Assembly (NCBI RefSeq): GCF_001045555.1
Contig: NZ_LFBU01000001.1
Span: forward strand, 2,232,001 to 2,296,000
Direction of reading: 5' to 3'
Source: Marinobacter subterrani
GTDB taxonomy: Bacteria; Pseudomonadota; Gammaproteobacteria; Pseudomonadales; Oleiphilaceae
Length of the DNA: 64,000 bases
Shown here: positions 52,565 through 61,710 of the stretch, in pieces
How the letters are laid out: every line of letters starts with the position of its first letter
How positions within the stretch are numbered: position 1 is the first letter of the stretch
Notes under the pieces: generated by a model
Told to the model about the DNA's origin: nothing
The model's input: the letters and a program-made list of their open reading frames with translations, nothing else
Databases searched by the model: none
Made by a program: the position numbers and the translations under genes

Positions 52565-54298
52565 TCAATCAGTCTGTCGTGCGGGCTGCAGTGCTGGCAG
52601 GGCCAGCCGAACGGTGGTTCCCTCGCCCACTTTGGAATCGAAGGTCAGCCGCCCCCGGTGTTCATTCACGATACCGGCCGACACCGACAGCCCGAGCCCC
52701 GTACCGCCACTCTCGCGTTTGGTGGTAAAAAACGGATCGGTCAGACGGCCGATGACGTCGGGGTCCATACCACAGCCCTGATCCCTGACCTCCAGCAATA
52801 CCTGGGGCCGCCCCATTTTATCAGTGTCAGTATAGGTTCTTAGAAATATACCCTGCTGCGGGTTTTCCAGCGCCTGGCAGGCATTCACGATAAGGTTGAT
52901 CACTACCTGCTCGATCCGCTGGACGTTGCCCCTGACAGCCGGAAGATCGGCACCGTATTCAACCTCGAAATGCCAGGTTGCTTTGCGGATTGAGGTGTCC
53001 ACCAAGCGGATTGCCGTCACAACGACTGCGTTGAAATCCGGGATCTCGCTCAGGTCCTTACTGCCATGGCGAGAGAAGTCCTTGAGGTCGCCAACAATGC
53101 GTTTGATACGGCGGCTGCCTTCCAGCATTTCCTCGAGCATAAGGGGAATCTCATCCCGCATACGCGAGTACTCGAGACCTCCAAGCATGAAGTCTCCATG
53201 CTCGCGATAGTGAGCATCCAGTATGTCCAGGCAATCCGCGTAGGCCTCCTGCAACACCGGCAGGTTAAGCAGCAGGAGGCTGCTTGGATTGTTGATCTCA
53301 TGGGCCACACCGGAAACCAGGACACCCAGCGACGCCATCTTGTCGGCCTGGATCAGTTGCTGCTGATGCTCACGTAAAGACCTGGAACGGCTGTCCACTT
53401 CCCGCTGTAATGTCCGGTTCCAGATCACAATACTGCCCAGAACCAACAGCAGTGTACCAGACACCGCCGCGCCGACCTGGCCGATCAGCTTCCATGGAAT
53501 ACTGCCAGCCTCTTTAAGCGGCCCCAGCCACTTGTCGTAAATCTCCTGATAACGGCCGGTATTCTTGAGAATCGCCAGCCCCTCGGAAAACTGGGCCAGC
53601 AGGTCGGACTGGCCGTTCCGGACAGCGTAGCCGTATGACAACGAGAAGGGTCTCGCCACTGGCACAATGTTAGTCAATCCCAGTTGCCGAGTCAGGTAGA
53701 GCGCCGGCAGGTTGGCAACCAGCGCATAGTCTCCCTTTCCGGAAGACAGCAAGCGCAGCGCATCGGCATGGGTATCGACGGGAATCAGCTTGGCGCCGAC
53801 CTGATGCTCAATCAGGTAATCCTCCATGATGTCACCGCGCTGCACCACGACCTCCTTGTCCTTCAGGCCGCTCACATCAACAACCGGATCGCCACGTCGG
53901 GCAAAGATTGATTGATGCACAATCGCATGGGGTGGGGAGAAGTCGAAGACCTTGGCGCGCTCATCGGAATACGACATCCCCTGAAGCACATCAATCTCGC
54001 CGTCGACAAGCTTTTTACGCATCTCGGACCACTCGCCAAGTTCGATCTTGACGTTAATCCCCATGACCTCGGCAATCGCCCGGGTCAGCTCAACATTGTA
54101 GCCAGCGGGCTCGCCGTTCTCGTCGATATACTCATAGGGAGGATGATAGTGGTCTCCGCCCACAATGACCTGCAACTTGCTGCGCTCAGGCGGGGCTGCC
54201 TCAATCGACAATGGGGTCACCACACACAACAGTATTGCCAGCAATTGCGGCCACCGTATGGCGGCCCGATCTGTCAAGAATAGCTGTACTGATTTCAT
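52565..54298 (-). CDS. Sensor histidine kinase with periplasmic SBP family 3 domain
   Basis: 577 residues. A signal sequence (about 15-35) is followed by an SBP_bac_3 sensor (about 42-255: YEYIDENGEPAGYNVELTRA, LQGMSYSDERAKVFDFSPPH), a membrane helix near 268-290, a short coiled coil, the HisKA box SGVAHEINNPSSLLLLNLP with the phospho-acceptor His, and an HATPase domain (VVINLIVNACQALENP; DQGCGMDPDVIGRL; GGTGLGLSVSAGIV). Such kinases bind an amino acid outside and signal inward. It pairs with the response regulator downstream. Neighbouring genes point to glutamine or glutamate as ligand; this is inference. Confidence 0.93.
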   Translation of the reverse strand: MKSVQLFLTDRAAIRWPQLLAILLCVVTPLSIEAAPPERSKLQVIVGGDHYHPPYEYIDENGEPAGYNVELTRAIAEVMGINVKIELGEWSEMRKKLVDGEIDVLQGMSYSDERAKVFDFSPPHAIVHQSIFARRGDPVVDVSGLKDKEVVVQRGDIMEDYLIEHQVGAKLIPVDTHADALRLLSSGKGDYALVANLPALYLTRQLGLTNIVPVARPFSLSYGYAVRNGQSDLLAQFSEGLAILKNTGRYQEIYDKWLGPLKEAGSIPWKLIGQVGAAVSGTLLLVLGSIVIWNRTLQREVDSRSRSLREHQQQLIQADKMASLGVLVSGVAHEINNPSSLLLLNLPVLQEAYADCLDILDAHYREHGDFMLGGLEYSRMRDEIPLMLEEMLEGSRRIKRIVGDLKDFSRHGSKDLSEIPDFNAVVVTAIRLVDTSIRKATWHFEVEYGADLPAVRGNVQRIEQVVINLIVNACQALENPQQGIFLRTYTDTDKMGRPQVLLEVRDQGCGMDPDVIGRLTDPFFTTKRESGGTGLGLSVSAGIVNEHRGRLTFDSKVGEGTTVRLALPALQPARQTD

Positions 54299-54406
54299 TG
54301 CCGGTGTCAGCCCCGTGGATGAAAAGGCGCCGGGTGGGCTCAGGGAACGTTACTTTACGCAATGGAAATCGGTAAATGCAATTTCCGGGTTCTGAGTTTG
54401 CCGGGA

Positions 54407-54481
54407 TGGTGGGGTTATTTCCCTTGGGAAAAGAACTCGCTGCGCTCAGACACCTTTTCCTGGCGGGAAATAACCCCACCA
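54407..54481. repeat. Hairpin element 1: 17-bp perfect arms around a shared 36-bp core
   Basis: Arms TGGTGGGGTTATTTCCC (54407-54423) and GGGAAATAACCCCACCA (54465-54481) are perfectly complementary. The 41-base loop contains a core (54427-54462) that is nearly the reverse complement of the core of element 2 (35 of 36 bases). The core starts GGAAAAGAACTCGCTGCGCT. There is no T-run after either arm. The arms of the two elements are unrelated apart from being G-rich at the outer end. Confidence 0.8.
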
Positions 54482-54632
54482 CCCCACTCTTAGGGGCCAA
54501 ACAGGTTTCTCTTGAGTGTTGCAGGGTCTGGCTTCGCTTTGTCTGAAAAGCCGGATGTACAAACAAGCTTGCAGGCAACCCCAGGTAAAACCAGGGAAAA
54601 TAGTTGCGACAACTGGAGGTTCATAAGGGTAT

Positions 54633-54712
54633 GGGGGTGGTTTAGATTTTGGACAGGTAAAGGTGTCTGAGCGCAGCGAGTTCTTTTCCAGCCCAAAATC
54701 TAAACCACCCCC
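54633..54712. repeat. Hairpin element 2: 20-bp perfect arms around the same 36-bp core, inverted
   Basis: Arms GGGGGTGGTTTAGATTTTGG (54633-54652) and CCAAAATCTAAACCACCCCC (54693-54712) pair perfectly. The 40-base loop holds the core at 54654-54689, ending AGCGCAGCGAGTTCTTTTCC, which is in the opposite orientation to element 1 and differs at one base. The elements are 151 bp apart in the gap between the kinase and glmS. 54299-54406 and 54482-54632 hold no gene that I can support. Confidence 0.8.
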
Positions 54713-54913
54713 GTGCCCCTCCACCGAACCAACCAGTCCTACCCAATACCCGCCACCCGCACCAAAAGAGTACTCCCACAAAATTCAGGGAATGCCGGGC
54801 ATTAGACGAATTGATGAGTTGACCCAACTTCCGTTTATCCCCTCGACTTTCTGCCAACAAAATCAGTGCATTGCATCAGACTGGGCTGATCTGCCTCATT
54901 ACCAGTAAGAAAT

Positions 54914-54931
54914 AATTACCTTTTGATAATT
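54914..54931. promoter_or_regulatory. AT-rich upstream region of the glm operon with an inverted repeat
   Basis: 54713-55030 has no gene. About 100 bp before glmS the DNA turns AT-rich and contains AATTACCTTTTGATAATT, an inverted repeat (AATTA/TAATT, 8-base spacer) of the size of a LysR box. The LysR gene at the other end of the operon is a possible binder. I see no convincing sigma-54 element here. This is a weak call. Confidence 0.3.
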
Positions 54932-55030
54932 GCAAATAAATCTTTCTTACCTATTATTGTTTCCCAACGTTACTCCACCGCAGCCCGAGTGGCTGCCTCT
55001 ATCACTTAAGCAGGGAGAATGGGAGCTAAG

Positions 55031-55489
55031 ATGAACGCCGCAGCAAAGCACTACAAGGTCGTCCTGGGTGTGATTGGGTCTGATTGTCACGCCGTTGGGA
55101 ACAAGATCATCACCAGCGTGTTGGAACAGGAAGGCATCGCCGTCGTCAATCTCGGGGTAATGGTCAGCCAGGACGAGTTCATCGACACCGCCATTGAGAC
55201 AGGGGCCGATGCCATCCTGGTCTCTTCCATCTATGGCCACGGTGAGATTGACTGCGCGGGTTTTCGTGGCCGCTGCATCGAGCGTGGTGTGGGCGACATC
55301 CTGCTTTACGTAGGGGGCAACCTGGTCATCGGAAAACGCCCTTTCAGCGAGGTCGAGGCCCTGTTTCGCGATATGGGATTCGATCGCGTCTGTTCACCCC
55401 GCTCTGATTTGGTCGACATTGCCGCAACCCTGAAGGACGACATCCTCGAGCGGCGGTATGCCGGGGAGCCAATGCGGATAACGGCATGA
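55031..55489 (+). CDS. glmS: Glutamate mutase small (sigma) subunit, cobalamin-binding
   Basis: 152 residues from ATG 55031 with GGGAG five bases before; an ATG 12 bases upstream is too close to its site. [20 protein letters not shown] contains the DxHxxG motif whose His ligates cobalt in base-off cobalamin; [15 protein letters not shown] and [12 protein letters not shown] are further B12-fold segments. Known GlmS/MutS are about 137 residues, so there is a short C-terminal extension. With GlmE it rearranges L-glutamate to (2S,3S)-3-methylaspartate. It overlaps glmL by 4 bp. Confidence 0.95.
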   Translation: MNAAAKHYKVVLGVIGSDCHAVGNKIITSVLEQEGIAVVNLGVMVSQDEFIDTAIETGADAILVSSIYGHGEIDCAGFRGRCIERGVGDILLYVGGNLVIGKRPFSEVEALFRDMGFDRVCSPRSDLVDIAATLKDDILERRYAGEPMRITA

Positions 55490-56871
55490 TTATCACCGCT
55501 ATCGATATCGGTTCAACCTGGACCAAGGGCGCTGCGTTCCAGTTGGATGCCAACGAAACGCTGCGGTTGCTTGCCCGTGAAGCGCGGCCCACCACGGTCC
55601 ATAACCTGGCGGAAGGTTTTTTCCAGGTGCGCGATGCGCTGGACCAGCAAGCCGGCTCCGGCACCCTGGTGTATTCCTCCTCCGCCAAGGGCGGGCTGGC
55701 GGTGGCCGCCCTTGGCCTGGTGCCCGACATCACTTCCGAGATGGCCAAGATTGCGGCCTATTCGGCGGGCGCCCGGTTGAGCCAGGTCTATTCCTATCGC
55801 CTGACCCGTGCCGACATCCTGGCACTGGAGCAAAACCCACCGGATATCCTGTTATTCGCCGGGGGCACCGATGGCGGCAATGCCGACTACCTGTTGGCGA
55901 ACGCCGACGCCCTGGCCAGGTCCAGCCTGGACTGCCCCATTGTCTATGCCGGTAACCGCTCGGTGCGCGACGAGCTGGCGGAACGGTTGCAGGGCCGGGA
56001 CGTGCGTTTCGTCGACAACCTGCTGCCCGAGATCGGCCGCCCCAATCCGGAACCGGCACGGGCCGCGCTGCGAGACCTGTTCCTGGACCGGATCGTTACC
56101 GGCAAAGGCCTGGATCGCATCGTTGCCGCTACCGGCGTCGAGCCTGTACCAACCCCTTACGCGGTCTATGAATTCGCCCGGCTGTTAAAGGCCCATCAGC
56201 CCGATTGGGACGAGTTCATGCTGATCGACCTGGGTGGCGCGACCACGGACGTCTACTCCTGCCACGCTGAGCAACCCGTTGCCGGCACCGTGCACCGTGG
56301 CCTGCCGGAACCGCCCCTGAAGCGCACCGTCGAGGGCGACCTGGGCATGCGGGTTTCCGCCGGGGCAGCGGCCGTGTCGGGCCGGGCGTTAATTGACGAA
56401 GGGCTGGGACGTGCGCCGGAGCGGCTGGACGCCTTTGCCGGGCACGTGGAAAGGATCTCCGCCAATCCGGGGATGCTGCCGGATGACGCCACCAGCCAGC
56501 AATTCGACGCCGTACTTGCCGGCGCCTGCCTGGCCGAGGCCTGCAGCCGCCATGCCGGCCGCATGCATGAAGTCAGCACCGTCGATGGATTGGTCAACGT
56601 GCAGACCGGCCGGGACCTGAGAGGTGTCAAGCGCATCATCGGTTCGGGCGGTTACTTGGCCAGCGAGCCGCAGTTCGACCCCAACCCCTGGCTGCAACGG
56701 GTACGGTTGGACGAGCGCAGCCACCAGATACTGGCGCCCCAGTCCGTCCAGTACTACCGCGACGAGCACTACCTGGTTCCGTTGCTGGCCAACGCCGCCC
56801 GCCATTGTCCAGAGGCGGCGGCCCATGCTGCCGGCGTTCTCCTGCAACCTGTCACTCACCAAGCCTCCTGA
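55486..56871 (+). CDS. glmL: GlmL/MutL protein, glutamate mutase-associated ATPase
   Basis: 461 residues. [20 protein letters not shown] is the phosphate-1 loop of the ASKHA (actin/Hsp70-like) fold, and [16 protein letters not shown] the second phosphate loop; [12 protein letters not shown] is the adenosine motif. GlmL is conserved between the mutase subunits in clostridial clusters and is thought to reactivate or chaperone the B12 enzyme. Length is normal. Start ATG overlaps the glmS stop. Confidence 0.93.
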   Translation: MIITAIDIGSTWTKGAAFQLDANETLRLLAREARPTTVHNLAEGFFQVRDALDQQAGSGTLVYSSSAKGGLAVAALGLVPDITSEMAKIAAYSAGARLSQVYSYRLTRADILALEQNPPDILLFAGGTDGGNADYLLANADALARSSLDCPIVYAGNRSVRDELAERLQGRDVRFVDNLLPEIGRPNPEPARAALRDLFLDRIVTGKGLDRIVAATGVEPVPTPYAVYEFARLLKAHQPDWDEFMLIDLGGATTDVYSCHAEQPVAGTVHRGLPEPPLKRTVEGDLGMRVSAGAAAVSGRALIDEGLGRAPERLDAFAGHVERISANPGMLPDDATSQQFDAVLAGACLAEACSRHAGRMHEVSTVDGLVNVQTGRDLRGVKRIIGSGGYLASEPQFDPNPWLQRVRLDERSHQILAPQSVQYYRDEHYLVPLLANAARHCPEAAAHAAGVLLQPVTHQAS

Positions 56872-56887
56872 ACCGAGACCGACGCCC

Positions 56888-58351
56888 ATGCCCTTTGATG
56901 CCACGTTACCACTGGAAAACAAAGCCTTGTCCCGCGACGCCTTCGAGCAGGAACGGGAACAGACCCTGGGTGGCTGGCCCACCGGCGCGGACGTCAACTT
57001 TGAGGAGGGGGTGCGCTATCAGCTCGACCTGCCTCCCGAGAAGCGCTTCTCGGAGGCGATGCGCAAGGCGGACGAGACAGGCGCGACCCTGCTGCAGCCA
57101 CGGGCCGGGGTGGCGCTGCTGCAGGAACAGATCGAACTGCTCACCGGCTTGCAGGATGTGTGCGATGTATTGCCGACCACCATTGATGCGTACACCCGCC
57201 ACAACCGGTATCAGGAGGCCGATGTCGGTATCGCCCGCTCCAGGGAGGCCGGGCGTTCCCTGATGAACGGCTTCCCCGCGGTCAACCACGGCCTCCGGGG
57301 CTGCCGCGAACTGGTCGAGGCCCTGAGCAAACCGGTGCAGGTACGCCACGGCACGCCGGATGCCCGCCTGTTGGCGGAGATCACCCTGGCGGCCGGCTTC
57401 ACCAGCTACGAAGGTGGTGGTATCTGCTACAACATCCCCTACGCCAAGAGCGTGCCGCTGGCACGAAGCATTCGCCACTGGCAATACTGCGATCGCCTGG
57501 TCGGTCTCTACGAAGAGGCCGGGGTGCGCATCAACCGCGAACCCTTCGGGCCGCTGACAGGCACCCTGGTGCCACCGTTCGTGTCCCACTGCGTGATGAT
57601 CCTGGAAGGCCTGCTGGCGCTGGAACAGGGGGTGCGCTGCATCACCCTCGGTTACGGCCAGGCCGGCAACCTGGTACAGGACATCGCCGCGATCCGTTCC
57701 CTGCGGGAACTGGGGGAGGAATTTTTCAGTGCCGCCGGCTATGAGGGCTACCAGCTGTCGACGGTGTTTCACCAGTGGATGGGGGGGTTCCCGGAAGAGG
57801 AATCCAAGGCCTATGGGGTGATCTGCCTGGGTGCGGCGGCGGCTTCACTGGCCGGCGCTACCAAGGTCATTGTAAAGACCCCACACGAGGCGGAGGGAGT
57901 GCCGACCCTGGCCGCCAACCGGGACGGCCTGAAAGCCACCCGCCAGATGATCAACATGTTGAGCGAGCAGGTCAAACCCACCAGCGCCGAGATCGAACTG
58001 GAAACCGATATGATCAAGCGGGAAGTTCGCGCCGTGTTGTCCAAGGTGTTCGAGCTGGGTGAAGGCAATATTGCCGTTGGCACGGTGCGGGCGTTCGAGT
58101 CCGGGGTCATGGACATTCCCTTCGCCCCGGCGCAGGCCAACGCCGGCGTGCTGATGCCGGTGCGGGACGACCATGGCGCCCTGCGCGTGCTGGAGAAGGG
58201 CAATTCACCGCTGCCGGACGACGTGCTCGCCTTCCACCGCGACAAGATCGACGAACGCGCCCGCTCCGAAGGGCGCGAAGCCAGCTTCAAGATGGTGGTT
58301 GACGATGTGAACGCCATCTCCGACGGTCGCCTGGTCGGCCGGCCCAAATAA
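56888..58351 (+). CDS. glmE: Glutamate mutase large (epsilon) subunit
   Basis: 487 residues from ATG 56888, close to the 483-485 of known GlmE. TLGGWPTGADVNFEEGVRYQ, VRHGTPDARLLAEITLAAGF, TSYEGGGICYNIPYAKSVPL and TVFHQWMGGFPEEESKAYGV are characteristic; the Arg residues that hold the glutamate carboxylates fall in these blocks (for example VRHGTPD). It forms the TIM barrel that binds glutamate, together with GlmS. The open frame extends upstream inside glmL but has no family support there. The ribosome site is weak, so coupling to glmL is likely. Confidence 0.95.
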   Translation: MPFDATLPLENKALSRDAFEQEREQTLGGWPTGADVNFEEGVRYQLDLPPEKRFSEAMRKADETGATLLQPRAGVALLQEQIELLTGLQDVCDVLPTTIDAYTRHNRYQEADVGIARSREAGRSLMNGFPAVNHGLRGCRELVEALSKPVQVRHGTPDARLLAEITLAAGFTSYEGGGICYNIPYAKSVPLARSIRHWQYCDRLVGLYEEAGVRINREPFGPLTGTLVPPFVSHCVMILEGLLALEQGVRCITLGYGQAGNLVQDIAAIRSLRELGEEFFSAAGYEGYQLSTVFHQWMGGFPEEESKAYGVICLGAAAASLAGATKVIVKTPHEAEGVPTLAANRDGLKATRQMINMLSEQVKPTSAEIELETDMIKREVRAVLSKVFELGEGNIAVGTVRAFESGVMDIPFAPAQANAGVLMPVRDDHGALRVLEKGNSPLPDDVLAFHRDKIDERARSEGREASFKMVVDDVNAISDGRLVGRPK

Positions 58352-58384
58352 TTCGATAACCGTACGACGGGAACGCTTAGCGAT

Positions 58385-59641
58385 ATGAAAATCAAGAATG
58401 CCTATTTCGTCGGGGGCCTGTCCTCTTTCTATTTCGACGACCAGCAGGCCATCAAGGACGGCGCCGGCCTGGACGGTTTCACTTACCAGGGGGCGGCGGT
58501 GACTTCCGGCTTCCAGGCCATCCGCCAGGCCGGCGAGTGCGTGTCCGTCATGCTGGAGCTGGATGACGGCAGCATCGCCCTTGGCGACTGTGCGGCGGTG
58601 CAGTATTCCGGCGCCGCCGGGCGTGATCCCCTGTTCCGGGCGGACGCCTTCGTGCCGTTTATGGAAACCCACCTGCGCCCTCTCCTGACAGGAATGGACG
58701 TCCGCCGTTTCGATGTCAACGCCCGCTATATAGACGGCCTGGTTATTGATGGCAAACCGCTTCACACCGCCATTCGTTACGGTGTTTCCCAGGCGTTGCT
58801 GGATGCCGCGGCCCTCGCAAGGCGTTGCCTGAAAACCGAAGTGATCTGTCGTGAATACGAACTCCCGGTGGTGGCGGAGGCGGTGCCGCTGTTCGGCCAA
58901 AGCGGCGACGACCGCTATGGTGCGGTCGACAAGATGGTGCTGAAAAAAGCCGACGTCCTGCCCCACGGCCTGATCAATAACATTCCGGACAAGCTGGGTG
59001 ACCAGGGCGGCCGCCTGATCGAATACGTTGACTGGCTGGTGCACCGCATACGGCACCTGAGCCAGGGCAATGATTACCGGCCGGATCTGCACATCGACGT
59101 CTACGGTACCGTGGGGATGATCTTCAACCAGGACCCGACGCTGATCGCGGATTACCTGGCCCGGCTCGGTGACGTGGCCGGGGAGCTTCCCCTCTGTATC
59201 GAAGGGCCGGTGGACGCGGGTGGCAAGGGCGCCCAGATTGAAGCCCTGGGTGGCATCCGCCAGCGGCTTGATGCCCTTGGCGCCAACATCCGTATCGTCG
59301 CGGACGAATGGTGCAACACCTACCAGGACGTGGTCGATTTCGCCGATGCCCAATGCTGCCACATGGTGCAGATCAAAACGCCCGACCTGGGCAGCGTCCA
59401 CAACGTGGTCGACGCCGTGCTCCACTGCAACCGCAGGGGCGTCCAGGCCTACCAGGGCGGAACCTGCAACGAGACTGACATTTCCGCCCGCACCTGCGTA
59501 CACCTGGCCCTTGCCGCCCGCCCGATGCGCATGCTGGTCAAGCCCGGCATGGGTTTCGACGAAGGCATGACCGTGGTGGGCAATGAGATGCATCGCAGTG
59601 TTGCCCTGCTGAAAACCCGGCAACACCCGGAAAGAGGATAA
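58385..59641 (+). CDS. mal: Methylaspartate ammonia-lyase
   Basis: 418 residues, family length about 413. An enolase-superfamily enzyme: the catalytic Lys is in CCHMVQIKTPDLGSVHNVVD, and metal ligands come from HIDVYGTVG, CIEGPVDAG and RIVADEWCNTYQD. SAVQYSG-like GDCAAVQYSGAAGRDPLF is typical. It removes ammonia from 3-methylaspartate to give mesaconate. It follows glmE by 33 bp, as in clostridial clusters. Gene symbol follows common use. Confidence 0.96.
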   Translation: MKIKNAYFVGGLSSFYFDDQQAIKDGAGLDGFTYQGAAVTSGFQAIRQAGECVSVMLELDDGSIALGDCAAVQYSGAAGRDPLFRADAFVPFMETHLRPLLTGMDVRRFDVNARYIDGLVIDGKPLHTAIRYGVSQALLDAAALARRCLKTEVICREYELPVVAEAVPLFGQSGDDRYGAVDKMVLKKADVLPHGLINNIPDKLGDQGGRLIEYVDWLVHRIRHLSQGNDYRPDLHIDVYGTVGMIFNQDPTLIADYLARLGDVAGELPLCIEGPVDAGGKGAQIEALGGIRQRLDALGANIRIVADEWCNTYQDVVDFADAQCCHMVQIKTPDLGSVHNVVDAVLHCNRRGVQAYQGGTCNETDISARTCVHLALAARPMRMLVKPGMGFDEGMTVVGNEMHRSVALLKTRQHPERG

Positions 59642-59644
59642 GAC

Positions 59645-60835
59645 ATGATTAACGAACACCCTGACAACAACCGTTCGCCCCAGCCCTACGAGGGCCTGTT
59701 GGTGGTCACCATCGAGCAGGCCGTGGCGGCACCGCTGTGTTCCTGCCATTTTGCCGAAGGCGGGGCGCGGGTGATCAAGATCGAACGCAGCGGTGGCGAT
59801 TTCGCACGCAAGTACGACAGTGTGGTGAAGGGGGAATCCTCCTATTTCGTGTGGGCGAACCACGGCAAGGAATCCCTGCAACTGGACATCAAGGACCCGA
59901 ACGACGCCAGCCTGTTGCACAACATCCTGGCCAGGGCCGACGTCTTTATCCAGAACCTGGCTCCCGGCGCCATCGGCCGTGCCGGTTTCGACACCGACGA
60001 ACTGCGCGCCCGCTATCCCCGACTGATCACCTGCGACATCAGTGGCTATGGTGAGAGCGGCGACTACCGCGACATGAAAGCCTACGACTTCCTGGTGCAG
60101 TGTGAGAGTGGCCTGGTGGCCATCAACGGCTCCCCCAAGGGCCATGGCCGCATTGGCGTATCCATCTGTGACATCGGCGCCGGTATGAACGCGATCATCG
60201 GCATCCAGCGGGCGCTGTTTCAGCGCGAGCGCAGCGGCCTGGGCTCGGGAGTGAAGGTTTCGCTGTTCGACACCGCGGCGGACTGGATGACAGTACCGCT
60301 GATGCATACGGTCTATGGTGGTAAGGCGCCGCAACGGGTGGGCCTGCACCATCCGTCCATCGCCCCCTATGGCGGCTATGAGACCCGGGATGGGGAGATA
60401 TTGGCGATTTCCATCCAGAACGAACGGGAGTGGCTGCGCTTCTGCAGCGAGGTGCTGCAACAGCCAGAGGTAGCGACCGACGAACGCTTCAACCAGGCCG
60501 AGGCGCGGGTACGCAACCGCGCCGAACTGGACACCTACATCGAGGCGGTGTTCTCAGCCCGCACGCGCCAGGAACTGGAGCAGACCCTGAAGAGCGCCGA
60601 CATCGCCTACGGCGCGGTCAACTCGGTGGAAACCTTCGCGCAGCACCCCCAGCTGCGCTACCGTTCGGTCACCTTGCCGGACGGCGCCGAGGCTGAACTG
60701 GTCGCACCGCCGATCCGTACCTCGGATGACGCCGGGACTAACAGCTACCGCCCGGTACCAGCGTTCGGCCAGCACAGTCATATCATCCGTGAGGAGTTCG
60801 CGGAGCAGCCATCATTCCGGAGAGCCACGTCATGA
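59645..60835 (+). CDS. Class III (CaiB/BaiF) CoA-transferase, probably for mesaconate or citramalate
   Basis: 396 residues. The family signature is clear: LLVVTIEQAVAAPLCSCHFA, GGARVIKIERSGGDFAR, LDIKDPNDASLLHNILARAD and YDFLVQCESGLVAINGSP, where the catalytic Asp lies in the YDF(L/I)VQ.E region. It moves CoA from a donor acyl-CoA to a dicarboxylate. Position between the ammonia-lyase and the CitE-like lyase makes mesaconate or citramalate the likely acceptor. AGAGGA inside the mal end serves as ribosome site, and it overlaps the lyase gene by 4 bp. Confidence 0.9.
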   Translation: MINEHPDNNRSPQPYEGLLVVTIEQAVAAPLCSCHFAEGGARVIKIERSGGDFARKYDSVVKGESSYFVWANHGKESLQLDIKDPNDASLLHNILARADVFIQNLAPGAIGRAGFDTDELRARYPRLITCDISGYGESGDYRDMKAYDFLVQCESGLVAINGSPKGHGRIGVSICDIGAGMNAIIGIQRALFQRERSGLGSGVKVSLFDTAADWMTVPLMHTVYGGKAPQRVGLHHPSIAPYGGYETRDGEILAISIQNEREWLRFCSEVLQQPEVATDERFNQAEARVRNRAELDTYIEAVFSARTRQELEQTLKSADIAYGAVNSVETFAQHPQLRYRSVTLPDGAEAELVAPPIRTSDDAGTNSYRPVPAFGQHSHIIREEFAEQPSFRRATS

Positions 60836-61704
60836 TGAGCCCGTTACCGGAAAAACTGCCACGGTGGCGTTCCGTGCTGTTCGTGCCGGCCCAGGTCAAA
60901 CGCTACGTTGACGCCGCCCACACCCGGGGTGCGGACGCCGTCCAACTGGACCTGGAAGACAGCGTTCCACCGGATGGCAAGGAAGCCGCTCGGGCCGGGC
61001 TCGGTGCGGCCATCGCGCAGATTGGTGAACACCCGGTGGACGTTCTGGTCCGTATCAACCGCGACCTGCGCAACACAGTCCGGGACCTGGAGTGCGCCGT
61101 TGTCGCCGGGGTGTCGGCCATTTCCCTGCCCAAAGTGCAGGGCGCCGACCACCTGAGGCTGATCGACGAGCTGATGACCGAACTGGAGCGGGAGCGCAGC
61201 CTGCCGGTTGGCGGTATCCGGCTGATCGCCATGGTGGAAACGCTGGACGCGCTGGCTGGCATGGTGGACATCGCCCGTGCCTGCCCTCGCCTGGCTGGCC
61301 TGACCCTGGGCAGCGAAGACCTCAGTGCCGACGGCGGTTTCGAACCCACCCCGGACAACCTGTTCCACCCTTGCCAGCGGCTGGTATTCGCTGCTAAGGC
61401 GGCAGGTCTACAGGCCTATGGCTTTCCGGGCAGCATTGCGGAGTTTGGGGACTTGGACGCTTATCGCCAGCAGGTACAGCAGGGCCGGTCGATGGGCTTT
61501 GAAGGTTCCTACTGCATCCACCCCAAGCAGGTCGACATACTCAACCAGGTGTTCCAGCCTACCGCAGAGGAAGTCGCCCAGGCCCAGCGGGTGCTGGCGG
61601 CCTATGAGGTGGCAATGGCCGAGAACCGGGGCGCGGCCACCCTGGATGGCAAGATGATTGACCTGCCAGTGGTGCAGCGGGCACGGATGGTACTGGGCCG
61701 TTAG
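60832..61704 (+). CDS. HpcH/HpaI-CitE family acyl-CoA lyase (citramalyl-CoA or beta-methylmalyl-CoA lyase)
   Basis: 290 residues, TIM-barrel CitE-like. RSVLFVPAQVKRYVDAAHTR, GADAVQLDLEDSVPPDGK (Asp-Leu-Glu-Asp metal/substrate region), VDVLVRINRDLRNT (Arg), LIAMVETLDALAG (metal Glu) and LTLGSEDLSAD (metal Asp) are all present. Relatives cleave citramalyl-CoA to acetyl-CoA and pyruvate, or beta-methylmalyl-CoA to propionyl-CoA and glyoxylate. Which reaction applies cannot be read by eye. Last gene of the operon, only 6 bp from the stop of the convergent LysR gene. Confidence 0.9.
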   Translation: MMSPLPEKLPRWRSVLFVPAQVKRYVDAAHTRGADAVQLDLEDSVPPDGKEAARAGLGAAIAQIGEHPVDVLVRINRDLRNTVRDLECAVVAGVSAISLPKVQGADHLRLIDELMTELERERSLPVGGIRLIAMVETLDALAGMVDIARACPRLAGLTLGSEDLSADGGFEPTPDNLFHPCQRLVFAAKAAGLQAYGFPGSIAEFGDLDAYRQQVQQGRSMGFEGSYCIHPKQVDILNQVFQPTAEEVAQAQRVLAAYEVAMAENRGAATLDGKMIDLPVVQRARMVLGR

Positions 61705-61710
61705 CAGTCC

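Noticed and set aside
54407..54712. The two long hairpins as rho-independent terminators
   Set aside because: No T-run follows either arm, they lie upstream of two divergent genes rather than at 3' ends, and loops of 40 bases are too long.
58205..60460. A 751-codon open frame antisense to glmE end, mal and the CoA-transferase
   Set aside because: It is the mirror of high-GC third-codon positions in the real genes. The opposite strand shows full-length family matches, while this frame has no recognisable domain.
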